A DNA stretch of 64,000 nucleotides. It comes from Streptomyces blattellae. GTDB lineage: Bacteria > Actinomycetota > Actinomycetes > Streptomycetales > Streptomycetaceae. Of the stretch, positions 24,410 through 32,840 are shown one piece after another (the stretch's first letter is position 1; the number at the start of each line of letters is the position of its first letter). The notes below the pieces were generated by a model. It saw nothing but the letters and a program-made list of their open reading frames with translations. It searched no databases and had not been told where the DNA came from. The position numbers and the translations under genes are program-made. Where the stretch lies: the NCBI RefSeq assembly GCF_009709555.1, contig NZ_WJBG01000242.1, positions 18,608 through 82,607 of the forward strand. The letters run 5' to 3'.

Positions 24410-25639
24410 TCACAGTCGTACGACGATCAGCGCCGTGTCGTCGGTGGCACCTCCCGGCGGCAGCAGTTCCAGCAGGACGGCATCGGCGAGGGTCTCGGGG
24501 TCCGCCCCCAGGTGGCGGCCGAGTGAGTCGGCGAGGCGGGTCAGACCGGTGTCGATGTCCTCGCGGCGGCGTTCGATCAGGCCGTCCGTGTAGAGGACGA
24601 GCGTCGCGCCCTCGGTGAAGGTGGTGCGGGCCTCCGGTCTGGGGGCCGGGTCCGGACGGGCGTCCAGCGGGGGATCGGTGGCCCGGTCGAGGAACTCCAC
24701 CCGGCCGTCGGCGTGCAGCAGCGCGGGCGGTGGGTGCCCGGCGCTGCTGTAGGTGATGGTGTGGGCGTCGAAGTCGATGAACGTGGCGACCGCGGTGGCC
24801 GATTCGGCGCCGTCGACCACATGGGCGTACCGGCTCAGGACGTCCAGCGCCTGCGCGGGCCCTTCGGCGACGCGCGAGGTGGCGGTGAGCGCGCTGCGCA
24901 GCTGGCCCATGACTCCGGCGGCGCCCAGGCCGTGACCGACCACGTCGCCCACGGAGACGCCGATGCGGTTGCCGCCGACCAGGTCGACCAGGTCGTACCA
25001 GTCCCCGCACACGTTCAGGGCGCCGACCGCCGGCCGGTAGCGGACCGCGGCGCGCTGGTCGCCGACCTGCCGGCGGCCCGGGAGCATCGCCTCCTGCAGG
25101 GCGAGGGCGACCTCGCGCTCGCGGGCGTGGGCCTGGCGCAGCCGGTCGTTGACCTCCTGGAGTTCACGGCCGCGCGTGTACAGCTCGGCCTCCAGCACCC
25201 GGGCGCGGCTCCCGCTGGGGCCGCCGCGGGCCCGGATGAGTTCGGTGACGTCCTCGACCCGGTGCACCACCAGCACCACTGTGCCGTCCGGCCCGAACAC
25301 CGGCGCGTTCACCGGGCTCCAGTAGCGCTCCTCCCACTGCCCGGGGCGCTCGGGGGCTTCGACGTCGTACCGCTGCAGAGCCATGGTGTCGCGCTGGCCC
25401 GTGGCCACCACCCTCCGCATGGAGGTCTGCACGTTGTGCATGCCCTTCGATGCCGGGATGTCGGGATTCTCGGGGAAGACGTCGAAGATGTAGCGCCCCA
25501 CCACCTGCTCCCGCTTGCGCCGGGAGAGGCGCAGGAAGTCCTCATTGGCGTCCACGTACACCAGCTCGGGGGTGAGCAGCGCGACCATTCCGGGCAGCCC
25601 CTCGAAGACCGCCCGGTAGTCGATCGCCACGTCCTTCAT
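24410..25639 (-). CDS. PAS-PP2C (SpoIIE-type) serine phosphatase
   Basis: 409 residues. The PAS sensor is at about 1-130 (FEGLPGMVALLTPELVYVDANEDFLRLS), followed by a coiled linker (VLEAELYTRGRELQEVNDRL), then a SpoIIE/PP2C domain from about 180 with metal-binding motifs VCGDWYDLV, VSVGDVVGHGLGAA, LYTDGLIERR and TDDTALIV. Such proteins dephosphorylate anti-anti-sigma factors in response to signals. No transmembrane segment, no anti-sigma partner nearby; the ligand of the PAS domain is unknown. A small dyad AACCGG-g-CCGGTT at 24342-24354 may end the transcript. Confidence 0.92.
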   Translation of the reverse strand: MKDVAIDYRAVFEGLPGMVALLTPELVYVDANEDFLRLSRRKREQVVGRYIFDVFPENPDIPASKGMHNVQTSMRRVVATGQRDTMALQRYDVEAPERPGQWEERYWSPVNAPVFGPDGTVVLVVHRVEDVTELIRARGGPSGSRARVLEAELYTRGRELQEVNDRLRQAHAREREVALALQEAMLPGRRQVGDQRAAVRYRPAVGALNVCGDWYDLVDLVGGNRIGVSVGDVVGHGLGAAGVMGQLRSALTATSRVAEGPAQALDVLSRYAHVVDGAESATAVATFIDFDAHTITYSSAGHPPPALLHADGRVEFLDRATDPPLDARPDPAPRPEARTTFTEGATLVLYTDGLIERRREDIDTGLTRLADSLGRHLGADPETLADAVLLELLPPGGATDDTALIVVRL

Positions 25640-25756
25640 GGCTGCCGCCTCATCGCCGATTCACCCCAGTTTCGCACGTTACGAGCAGCAGCGGTGCGGC
25701 ACCGGCCGGTCGAACCGCTGCCGGGCAAGGTCGCGCTCCTCGTGCGTGCCCGGGGT

Positions 25757-26977
25757 TCAGGCCCTCAGCACCTCCTCCAGTGCCGTCAGAGCCTGGGTGA
25801 GTTCCCCGGCGGTGATGGTGAGCGGCGGGGCGAGGCGGATCGTCGAGCCGTGGGTGTCCTTGACGAGGATGCCCTCCCGCATGAGGCGTTCGCTGACCTC
25901 GCGCCCGCTGCCGAGGGCCGGGTCGACGTCGACGCCCGCCCACAGCCCGCGCGACCGGAAACCGACGACGCCCCTGCCGACCAGGGCGGACAGCCCGCCC
26001 CGCAGCACCGCCCCCAGTTCGGCCGCCCGCTGCTGGAACTGACCCGTCTCCAGCAGTTCGACGACCGCCGTACCCACCGCCGCGGACAGGGGGTTGCCGC
26101 CGAACGTGGACCCGTGCTCGCCGGGCCGCAGCACACCCAGCACGTCCCGGCGCGCGACCACCGCCGACACCGGCACGATGCCGCCGCCCAGTGCCTTGCC
26201 GAGCAGCAGTACGTCGGGGACGACCGACTCGTGCTCGACGGCGAGCGTACGGCCCGTACGGCCCAGCCCCGACTGGATCTCGTCCGCGATGAACAGGCAG
26301 CCCTCGCGGCGGGTCAGTTCGCGTACGCCGGCCAGATAGCCGGTGTCCGGGATGATCACCCCGGCCTCGCCCTGGATGGGCTCGATCAGCACCGCCGCCG
26401 TCGTCTCGTCGACCGCCGCCTCCAGCGCGGCGAGGTCGTTGTACGGCACGATCCGGAAGCCCGGCGTGAAGGGGCCGAAGCCCTGTCGAGCGGTCTCGTC
26501 CGTCGAGAAGCTGACGATCGTCGTCGTACGGCCGTGGAAGTTCTCCGCCGCGACCACGATCGTCGCCCGGTCGGCGGGGACGCCCTTCACGTCGTACGCC
26601 CATTTGCGGGCTACCTTGATGCCGCTCTCCACGGCCTCGGCGCCCGTGTTCATGGGCAGCACCATGTCCAGGCCGGTCAGCGCGGCGAGCCGTGCGGCGA
26701 ACTCGGCCAGCCTGTCGTTGTGGAAGGCGCGCGAGGTCAGCGTCAGCCGGTCGAGCTGGGCGTGGGCGGCTTCGATCAGCGCGGGGTGGCGGTGGCCGAA
26801 GTTGAGGGCCGAGTAGCCGGCCAGCAGGTCGAGATAGCGGCGGCCCTCGACGTCCTCCACCCAGGAGCCCTCGGCGCGGGCGACGACCACGGGCAGCGGG
26901 TGGTAGTTGTGCGCGAGGACCGGCTCTTCGGCCCGGATCAGGTCGGCGGAGGAACGGGTACGGACGGGCGCAGTCAT
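25757..26977 (-). CDS. rocD: ornithine aminotransferase
   Basis: PLP enzyme converting ornithine and 2-oxoglutarate to glutamate semialdehyde and glutamate. 406 residues. It shows LDLLAGYSALNFGHRHP, MNTGAEAVESGIKVARKWAY, FHGRTTTIVSFS, LFIADEIQSGLGRTG and the Schiff-base lysine in LLGKALGGGIVPVSA. The ATG overlaps the upstream gene as ATGA with AGGAGA before it. Coupling to an arginine-modifying hydrolase places it in arginine breakdown. Confidence 0.95.
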   Translation of the reverse strand: MTAPVRTRSSADLIRAEEPVLAHNYHPLPVVVARAEGSWVEDVEGRRYLDLLAGYSALNFGHRHPALIEAAHAQLDRLTLTSRAFHNDRLAEFAARLAALTGLDMVLPMNTGAEAVESGIKVARKWAYDVKGVPADRATIVVAAENFHGRTTTIVSFSTDETARQGFGPFTPGFRIVPYNDLAALEAAVDETTAAVLIEPIQGEAGVIIPDTGYLAGVRELTRREGCLFIADEIQSGLGRTGRTLAVEHESVVPDVLLLGKALGGGIVPVSAVVARRDVLGVLRPGEHGSTFGGNPLSAAVGTAVVELLETGQFQQRAAELGAVLRGGLSALVGRGVVGFRSRGLWAGVDVDPALGSGREVSERLMREGILVKDTHGSTIRLAPPLTITAGELTQALTALEEVLRA

Positions 26978-27786
26978 GGGCGGATCTCCTGGGTGCAGCA
27001 CTTGATGCCCCCGCCGGCCTTCTGGAACTCGGACAGGTCGACGGGGACGGGAACATAGCCGTGGTCGTCGAGCCGGGCGGCAAGGGACTCGGCCTGGGGC
27101 GCGATGAAGACATGGCGTCCGTCGGACACGGAGTTCAGTCCGAAGGCCATCGCGTCGTCGCGGGTCGCGAGCACGGCGTCCGGGTACAGCCGCGCGAGGA
27201 CCTCGCGGCTGCCCGGGGAGAACGCCTCCGGGTAGTACACGACGGTGTCCTCGTCGAGGACGAACAGCGCCGTGTCCAGGTGGTAGAAGTACGGGTCGAC
27301 CAGCGTCAGGCTGATCACCGGGTGCCCGAAGAACTCCTGCACCTCGCGGTGCGCCTCCCGTGTCGTGCGGAATCCGGTGCCGGCCAGGACGTACCGGCCC
27401 GTCCAGACCAGGTCCCCCTCGCCCTCGCAGACCGACTCCGGGCGGTGGACGGTGAAACCCGCCGCCTTGAACCACATGTCGTAGTGCGTGGACTCGGGGC
27501 GCCGCTCCGCCGCGTGGAAGAACGAGCCGAAGACGCGGCCGTTCACGACGACGGCCGAGTTCGCGGCGAACACCATGTCCGGCAGGCCGGGGACCGGCTC
27601 CACGGCGTCGACGGTGTGGCCGTGGGCCCGGTAGGTGCTGATCAGGGACTGCCACTGCTCCTGGGCCAGATCGACGTCGACGCGGACGTCGGGATGCATC
27701 CAGGGGTTGATCGCGTACTGCACGGCGAAGTGTCTGGGTTCACAGACGAGGAAGCGCCGCCGGCGCTGCACACGGCTTTCGGACAC
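26974..27786 (-). CDS. DDAH-family amidinohydrolase, probably ornithine-forming
   Basis: 270-residue protein of the guanidine-modifying superfamily. The catalytic Cys is in GGIKCCTQEI at the C terminus, the His in FYHLDTALFVL, and GEGDLVWTGR is present. Classical DDAH has PDxVFVEDTA, whose Glu/Asp bind the guanidinium; here the same place reads PDMVFAANSA. Loss of both acids argues against a standard dimethylargininase. Coupling (ATGA) to rocD suggests its product is ornithine, as for arginine dihydrolases, or citrulline further processed. GTG start at 27786 with GGAGG upstream. Likely controlled by the Lrp-type gene upstream. Confidence 0.78.
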   Translation of the reverse strand: MSESRVQRRRRFLVCEPRHFAVQYAINPWMHPDVRVDVDLAQEQWQSLISTYRAHGHTVDAVEPVPGLPDMVFAANSAVVVNGRVFGSFFHAAERRPESTHYDMWFKAAGFTVHRPESVCEGEGDLVWTGRYVLAGTGFRTTREAHREVQEFFGHPVISLTLVDPYFYHLDTALFVLDEDTVVYYPEAFSPGSREVLARLYPDAVLATRDDAMAFGLNSVSDGRHVFIAPQAESLAARLDDHGYVPVPVDLSEFQKAGGGIKCCTQEIRP

Positions 27787-27932
27787 AGAGGGGTTCCTCC
27801 GCTTCCTGGGGTGCCGACTGGGGTTGACACCACGTTAGGAAGTGACCGATACGCCCGACAAGAAACGAAGCTTGCGTGTCCGCGCAGGAATACTGCGTCT
27901 TTAGGCTGCCCAGCGCACGTCTCATGCGCCGC

Positions 27933-28424
27933 TCACGCGCCCTCCGGGGCGGGCTGGCTCGCGCCCGCCTCCGGACTCTCCGGGATCAGATGGGACAGCA
28001 CCATCACGCTGATCGTCTTCCGGATGAACGGCTCCGCACGGATCCGCTCCAGCACCTCCTCGAAGTGCTCGACGTCCCGCGCCCGCACATGCAGCAGCGC
28101 GTCCGCGCCGCCGGTCACCGTCATGGCCGCCGTGATCTCGGGATGGTTGCGCACGACCTCCGCCAGCCGCCGCGGCGGCGCCGCCCCCTCGCAGTACACC
28201 TCCACATAGGCCTCCGTGCGCCAGCCCAGCGCGGACGGCCGCACCGTCGCCGTGAACCCGGTGATCACACCCGCCTCCCGCAGCCGGTCCACCCGCCGCT
28301 TGACGGCCGTGGCGGACAGCCCGACAGCCGCCCCGATCTCGGCGAAACTGGTCCTCGCGTTGGCCATCAGCGCGGTGATGATCTTCCGGTCGAGGTCGTC
28401 GAAGGAAGCGGCCCTGCTGTTCAT
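27933..28424 (-). CDS. Lrp/AsnC-family regulator
   Basis: 163 residues. The N-terminal HTH reads LDRKIITALMANARTSFAEIGAAVGLSATAVKRRV, and the C-terminal RAM/AsnC ligand domain contains AAMTVTGGADALLHVRARDVEHFEEVL. Amino acids are the usual effectors. It sits directly upstream of, and in line with, the amidinohydrolase-rocD operon, separated by 146 bp, so it probably activates arginine or ornithine catabolism. Start 28424 is preferred over a longer reading. Confidence 0.92.
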   Translation of the reverse strand: MNSRAASFDDLDRKIITALMANARTSFAEIGAAVGLSATAVKRRVDRLREAGVITGFTATVRPSALGWRTEAYVEVYCEGAAPPRRLAEVVRNHPEITAAMTVTGGADALLHVRARDVEHFEEVLERIRAEPFIRKTISVMVLSHLIPESPEAGASQPAPEGA

Positions 28425-28500
28425 GGCCGCACTGTATCCAGCGCGAACGTCCGCCCCGGGCACGTTGCGGTCCTACGAATTGCTCCTAGACTCCGGGTTC

Positions 28501-29250
28501 ATGCTGCGCGCCCTCGCCGTCGACGACGAACGCCCCTCGCTGGAGGAGCTGCTCTACCTCCTGAACGCGGATCCCCGGATCGGCACCGCCGAGGGCGCGA
28601 GCGACGCCACCGAGGCGCTGCGCCGGATCAACCGGGCACTGGAGTCGGGCCCGCACGGCCCCGAGGCCATCGACGTCGTCTTCCTCGACATCAACATGCC
28701 CGGCCTCGACGGACTCGACCTGGCCCGGCTGCTCACCGGCTTCGCCCAGCCGCCGCTGGTCGTGTTCGTCACCGCCCACGAGGACTTCGCCGTGCAGGCC
28801 TTCGACCTCAAGGCCGTCGACTACGTGCTCAAGCCCGTCCGCAAGGAACGGCTGGCCGAGGCGGTCCGCCGCGCCGCCGAGCTGCGCGACAGCGCCCCGC
28901 ACATACCCGTGCACGAACCCGACCCCGACCACATCCCCGTGGAACTCGGCGGCGTGACCCGTTTCGTCGCCGTCGAGGACATCACGCACGTCGAGGCCCA
29001 GGGCGACTACGCCCGGCTGCACACCGACAAGGGCAGCCACCTCGTACGCATCCCGCTGTCCACCCTGGAGGAGCGCTGGCGCTCCCGCGGCTTCGTCCGC
29101 ATCCACCGCCGCCATCTCGTCGCCCTGCGCCACATCGGCGAACTCCGGCTGGACGCCGGCACCGTCAGCGTCCTGGTCGGCTCCGAGGAGCTCCAGGTCA
29201 GCCGACGCCACGCCCGCGAGCTGCGGGAACTGCTGATGAGGAGGCCGTAG
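28501..29250 (+). CDS. LytTR-type response regulator
   Basis: 249 residues. The receiver domain (1-120) carries the acidic pocket AVDDERPS, the phospho-acceptor Asp63 in VVFLDINMPGLDG and the Lys in YVLKPVRK. A LytTR DNA-binding domain follows (VEDITHVEAQGDYARLHT, RSRGFVRIHRRHLVALRHI). LytTR regulators pair with LytS-like kinases; the matching kinase is encoded at 31337, with a symporter between. The ATG at 28501 opens the operon. Confidence 0.93.
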   Translation: MLRALAVDDERPSLEELLYLLNADPRIGTAEGASDATEALRRINRALESGPHGPEAIDVVFLDINMPGLDGLDLARLLTGFAQPPLVVFVTAHEDFAVQAFDLKAVDYVLKPVRKERLAEAVRRAAELRDSAPHIPVHEPDPDHIPVELGGVTRFVAVEDITHVEAQGDYARLHTDKGSHLVRIPLSTLEERWRSRGFVRIHRRHLVALRHIGELRLDAGTVSVLVGSEELQVSRRHARELRELLMRRP

Positions 29251-29252
29251 CC

Positions 29253-29615
29253 GTGCCGAACCAGGATCCCGCCGAACGGCGCGTCGTCGTCACCGGCCCG
29301 CCGCGCCGCAGCCGTCCCGCCTCCGGCTACTACCGCCCCCGCACCGAGATCGACGAGCAGACCACCCTCGGCCACACCTACGTCCGCTCCCTGATGCGCA
29401 CCCAACTGCGTGCCGCCTTCGCCGTGGTCGCCGTGCTCGGCCTGCTCGTCGGCCCGCTGCCGCTGCTCTTCGCGACCATGCCGGACGGCCACGGCGTGGC
29501 ATGGGCCGTCCTCGGCTTCGGCCTCTACGCCCCCCTCGTCCTGCTCGCCCGCTGGTACGTGCGGCGTGCCGAGCGCAACGAACGGGACTTCGTACGCCTC
29601 GTCGAAGACCGCTGA
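29253..29615 (+). CDS. small membrane protein, DUF485-like
   Basis: 120 residues starting with a GTG 2 bp after the response-regulator stop. A Pro/Arg-rich cytoplasmic head (RRVVVTGPPRRSRPASGYYR) precedes EQTTLGHTYVRSLMRTQL and two membrane helices (FAVVAVLGLLVGPLPLLFA and GVAWAVLGFGLYAPLVLLA), ending RYVRRAE-type basic. This is the usual shape and place of the DUF485 partner of acetate-type symporters (YjcH before ActP). Role probably in transporter assembly. Confidence 0.8.
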   Translation: MPNQDPAERRVVVTGPPRRSRPASGYYRPRTEIDEQTTLGHTYVRSLMRTQLRAAFAVVAVLGLLVGPLPLLFATMPDGHGVAWAVLGFGLYAPLVLLARWYVRRAERNERDFVRLVEDR

Positions 29616-29627
29616 AGCCGCAGACCG

Positions 29628-31340
29628 ATGAACTCCGGTTACGCCGTCCCCGCCGTCGCCCTGGTCGTCCTCGCGACGGTCTTCGTCGGCGCGTTCGGCC
29701 TGCGCATCTCCCGCACCACCTCCGACTTCTACGTCGCCTCCCGCACCGTCGGCCCCCGCCTCAACGCGGCCGCCATCAGCGGCGAGTACCTCTCCGCCGC
29801 CTCCTTCCTCGGCATCGCGGGACTGGTCCTGGTCCAGGGCCCCGACATGCTCTGGTACCCGGTCGGCTACACGGCGGGCTATCTGGTGCTGCTGATCTTC
29901 GTCGCCGCCCCGCTGCGCCGGTCCGGCGCCTACACCCTGCCCGACTTCGCCGAGGCCCGCCTCTCCTCCCAGGCCGTGCGGCGGCTCGCGGGCGCCTTCG
30001 TCGTCGGCGTCGGCTGGCTCTACCTGCTGCCCCAGCTCCAGGGCGCCGGGCTGACACTGACCGTCCTCACCGGTGCCCCGGACTCGCTCGGCGGGCTGAT
30101 CGTCGCGGTCGTCGTGGTCGCCACGGTCGCCGCCGGCGGCATGCGCAGCATCACCTTCGTGCAGGCCTTCCAGTACTGGCTCAAGCTCACCGCCCTGCTG
30201 GTCCCGGCTCTCTTCCTGGTCCTCGCCTGGCAGGGCGACGGATCCCCGACCCGCGCCTTCGAGGAACCGGCCACCTTCCGCGAGCAGCGCGTCGTCCGAG
30301 TCGACGACAGCCTCGACGTGAAGCTGGACACCCCGCTGACCGTCACGGTGAGCGGCACCGTCGACGGCCGCACCCACGAGGACACCGAACTGCGGCTCCC
30401 CGCAGGCACCCACCACATCGACGCCGGCACCCGGCTCACCTTCGGCAAGGGCGCCCCCGTCCCCGAGGCCGACCGCGTCGGCGACGGCAGCCTGTCACCC
30501 TCGCAGGCCGAGAGCCGCGGCGAACGCCCGCTGTACGCGACGTACGGACTGATCCTCGCCACCTTCCTCGGCACCATGGGCCTGCCGCACGTCGTCGTCC
30601 GCTTCTACACCAGCCCGCACGGAGTCGCCGCCCGCCGCACCACCGTCGCCGTCCTGGGCCTGATCGGCGCCTTCTACCTGCTGCCCCCGGTCTACGGCGC
30701 CCTGGGCCGCCTGTACGCCCCCGAACTCACCCTCACCGGCAACGCGGACGCCGCCGTACTGCTCCTGCCCGACCGCGTGATCGGCGGCCTCGGCGGCGAC
30801 CTGCTCGGCGCCCTGGTCGCCGGGGGAGCCTTCGCCGCGTTCCTGTCGACGGCGTCCGGACTGACGATGGCCGTGGCGGGGGTGCTCACCCAGGACGTGC
30901 TCCCGTCACGCGGCGTACGGCACTTCAGGCTCGGTACGGTCCTCGCGATGGCCGTGCCCCTGGCCGCCAGCGTCCTGGTGGGCGGACTGCCGGTCGCCGA
31001 CGCCGTCGGACTGGCCTTCGCCGTGTCGGCGTCGTCGTTCTGCCCGCTGCTCGTGCTGGGGATCTGGTGGCGGCGGCTGACCCCACCGGGCGCCGCCGCC
31101 GGGATGCTGGTGGGCGGCGGCGCCGCACTCGTCGCCGTCGCCGCGACCATGGCGGGATTCCCGGGCAGCGGCGCCTTGCACGCCCTGCTCGCCTGGCCCG
31201 CCCTCTGGTCGGTGCCGCTGGGCTTCCTCACCATGGTGCTGGTGTCCCTGGCCACGCCGAGCCGGGTACCGGCCGGGACGGGGGCCATCCTGGCCCGGTT
31301 CCATCTGCCGGAGGAGCTGCGGACGGAGGTCAAGGCATGA
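29628..31340 (+). CDS. sodium:solute symporter (ActP-like)
   Basis: 570 residues, about 13 membrane helices. SSS-family motifs include TTSDFYVASRTVGPRLNAAA, ISGEYLSAASFLGIAGL and GGMRSITFVQAFQYWLKL. Closest group is the cation/acetate symporters, which take up acetate, pyruvate or other short carboxylates. Between about residues 202 and 300 lies a hydrophilic, beta-looking insertion (VDDSLDVKLDTPLTVTVSG, LRLPAGTHHIDAGTRLTFG) that should be external. It sits between the genes of a LytTR/LytS pair and overlaps the kinase by ATGA. Confidence 0.9.
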   Translation: MNSGYAVPAVALVVLATVFVGAFGLRISRTTSDFYVASRTVGPRLNAAAISGEYLSAASFLGIAGLVLVQGPDMLWYPVGYTAGYLVLLIFVAAPLRRSGAYTLPDFAEARLSSQAVRRLAGAFVVGVGWLYLLPQLQGAGLTLTVLTGAPDSLGGLIVAVVVVATVAAGGMRSITFVQAFQYWLKLTALLVPALFLVLAWQGDGSPTRAFEEPATFREQRVVRVDDSLDVKLDTPLTVTVSGTVDGRTHEDTELRLPAGTHHIDAGTRLTFGKGAPVPEADRVGDGSLSPSQAESRGERPLYATYGLILATFLGTMGLPHVVVRFYTSPHGVAARRTTVAVLGLIGAFYLLPPVYGALGRLYAPELTLTGNADAAVLLLPDRVIGGLGGDLLGALVAGGAFAAFLSTASGLTMAVAGVLTQDVLPSRGVRHFRLGTVLAMAVPLAASVLVGGLPVADAVGLAFAVSASSFCPLLVLGIWWRRLTPPGAAAGMLVGGGAALVAVAATMAGFPGSGALHALLAWPALWSVPLGFLTMVLVSLATPSRVPAGTGAILARFHLPEELRTEVKA

Positions 31341-32551
31341 GCGGATTCATCGCCGGGCTGTGCGTGGCGATCCTCCCGCTGCTGGCCGCCGGATACTGGC
31401 TCGGCCGCCGCACCGCACGCCCGGAGAGCCTCGTCGGCCTCGGTACCCCGGTCGAGCACGCCACCTTCCAGACCCTGCACACCGCATCGCTCGCCGCGCC
31501 TTCGCTGCGGGCCGGCCTCACCGAGGAGACCGCCCGCAAGTCGGCCCGCAGACTGCGCTCACTGCTCGGCACGGACGCGCTGTGCCTCACGGACCAGAAG
31601 GAGGTGCTGGTCTGGGACGGAGTGGGCGGCCACCACCGGGCGGAGATCATGGACCGGCTCGCCGGCCCCCTGGAGTCGGGCCGGGGCGAGGCCTTCCCGC
31701 TGACCTGCGAGACGCCCGACTGCCCGGTCCGCTGGGCCGTCGTCGCCCCGCTCACCGTCGACGACCGCGTGCACGGAGCGCTGGTCGCCTGCGCGCCCCG
31801 CGAATCGGCGGTGCTCGTACGCGCCGCCGGTGAGGTCGCCCGCTGGGTCTCCGTCCAGCTGGAGCTGGCCGACCTGGACCAGTCCCGGACCCGCCTGATC
31901 GAGGCCGAGATCAAGGCCCTGCGCGCCCAGATCTCCCCGCACTTCATCTTCAACTCGCTCGCGGTGATCGCCTCGTTCGTGCGCACCGACCCCGAGCGCG
32001 CCCGCGAACTGCTCCTGGAATTCGCCGACTTCACCCGCTACTCGTTCCGCAGGCACGGCGACTTCACCACCCTCGCCGACGAACTCCACGCCATCGACCA
32101 CTACTTGGCGCTCGTCCGGGCACGCTTCGGCGACCGCCTCTCCGTCACCCTGCAGATCGCGCCGGAGGTGCTGCCGGTCGCCCTGCCCTTCCTCTGCCTC
32201 CAGCCGCTCGTCGAGAACGCCGTGAAGCACGGGCTCGAAGGCAAGGCGGCGTCCGTGGGCAAGTGCCACATCAGCATCACCGCACAGGACACCGGAGCCG
32301 AGGCGCTGGTCGTCATCGAGGACGACGGCGCCGGAATGGACCCCGCCACCTTGCGCCGCATCCTCGCCGGCGAGGCCAGCCCCTCGGGCGGCATCGGACT
32401 GTCCAACGTCGACGACCGGCTCCGCCAGGTGTACGGAGACGACCACGGGCTCGTCATCGAGACCGCGGTGGGAGCGGGCATGAAGGTCACCGCCCGGCTG
32501 CCGAAATACCAGCCGGGCGTGCACTCCGCGGGCCGCCTCACCGGCGACTGA
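31337..32551 (+). CDS. LytS-like sensor histidine kinase
   Basis: 404 residues. One N-terminal membrane helix (FIAGLCVAILPLLAAGYWLG), a GAF-like sensor domain (about 45-180) with the short Cys pair of TCETPDCPVRWA, then the His_kinase box ALRAQISPHFIFNSLAVIAS with the phospho-His, and an HATPase domain (QPLVENAVKHGLEG, GIGLSNVDDRL). Because it has only one helix, signal sensing is probably intracellular or through the symporter. Coupled to the symporter gene. Confidence 0.93.
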   Translation: MSGFIAGLCVAILPLLAAGYWLGRRTARPESLVGLGTPVEHATFQTLHTASLAAPSLRAGLTEETARKSARRLRSLLGTDALCLTDQKEVLVWDGVGGHHRAEIMDRLAGPLESGRGEAFPLTCETPDCPVRWAVVAPLTVDDRVHGALVACAPRESAVLVRAAGEVARWVSVQLELADLDQSRTRLIEAEIKALRAQISPHFIFNSLAVIASFVRTDPERARELLLEFADFTRYSFRRHGDFTTLADELHAIDHYLALVRARFGDRLSVTLQIAPEVLPVALPFLCLQPLVENAVKHGLEGKAASVGKCHISITAQDTGAEALVVIEDDGAGMDPATLRRILAGEASPSGGIGLSNVDDRLRQVYGDDHGLVIETAVGAGMKVTARLPKYQPGVHSAGRLTGD

Positions 32552-32554
32552 GGC

Positions 32555-32725
32555 TCAGGTGTCCTTCGTGACGACCATCCCGAGAGTGATCAGGCCCAGC
32601 ACGACCCAGCCGAACCACAGCCAGCCACTGCTGCCGAGCGCCACCGTGTAGGCGGTCACCACGACCAGACCGCCGACGGTGAGCACCCCCATCGCCTTGG
32701 TCGATCCGTCCGAAGAACCGGGCAT
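32555..32725 (-). CDS. small two-helix membrane protein
   Basis: 56 residues, strongly supported by GAGGAGG 6-7 bp before the ATG. After a polar head (MPGSSDGSTKAMG) come helices VLTVGGLVVVTAYTVAL and WLWFGWVVLGLITLGMVV, ending TKDT. It converges on the kinase gene with a 3-bp gap. Family not recognised; it resembles small membrane proteins near cytochrome oxidase genes. Confidence 0.7.
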   Translation of the reverse strand: MPGSSDGSTKAMGVLTVGGLVVVTAYTVALGSSGWLWFGWVVLGLITLGMVVTKDT

Positions 32726-32840
32726 CGCAACACCCTCCTCATGGTCCGTCCCCCTCCATGGTGCCTCGGTTCTGCACCAAGGCGCAGTCGATACCGGGTC
32801 CGACTCGGGTGAACGGGAGGTCGGGGCGACGAAAGGCCGG

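Noticed and set aside
25650..27113. Arg/Pro-rich minus-strand frame overlapping rocD
   Set aside because: Off-frame shadow of rocD without motif; rocD shows complete aminotransferase motifs.
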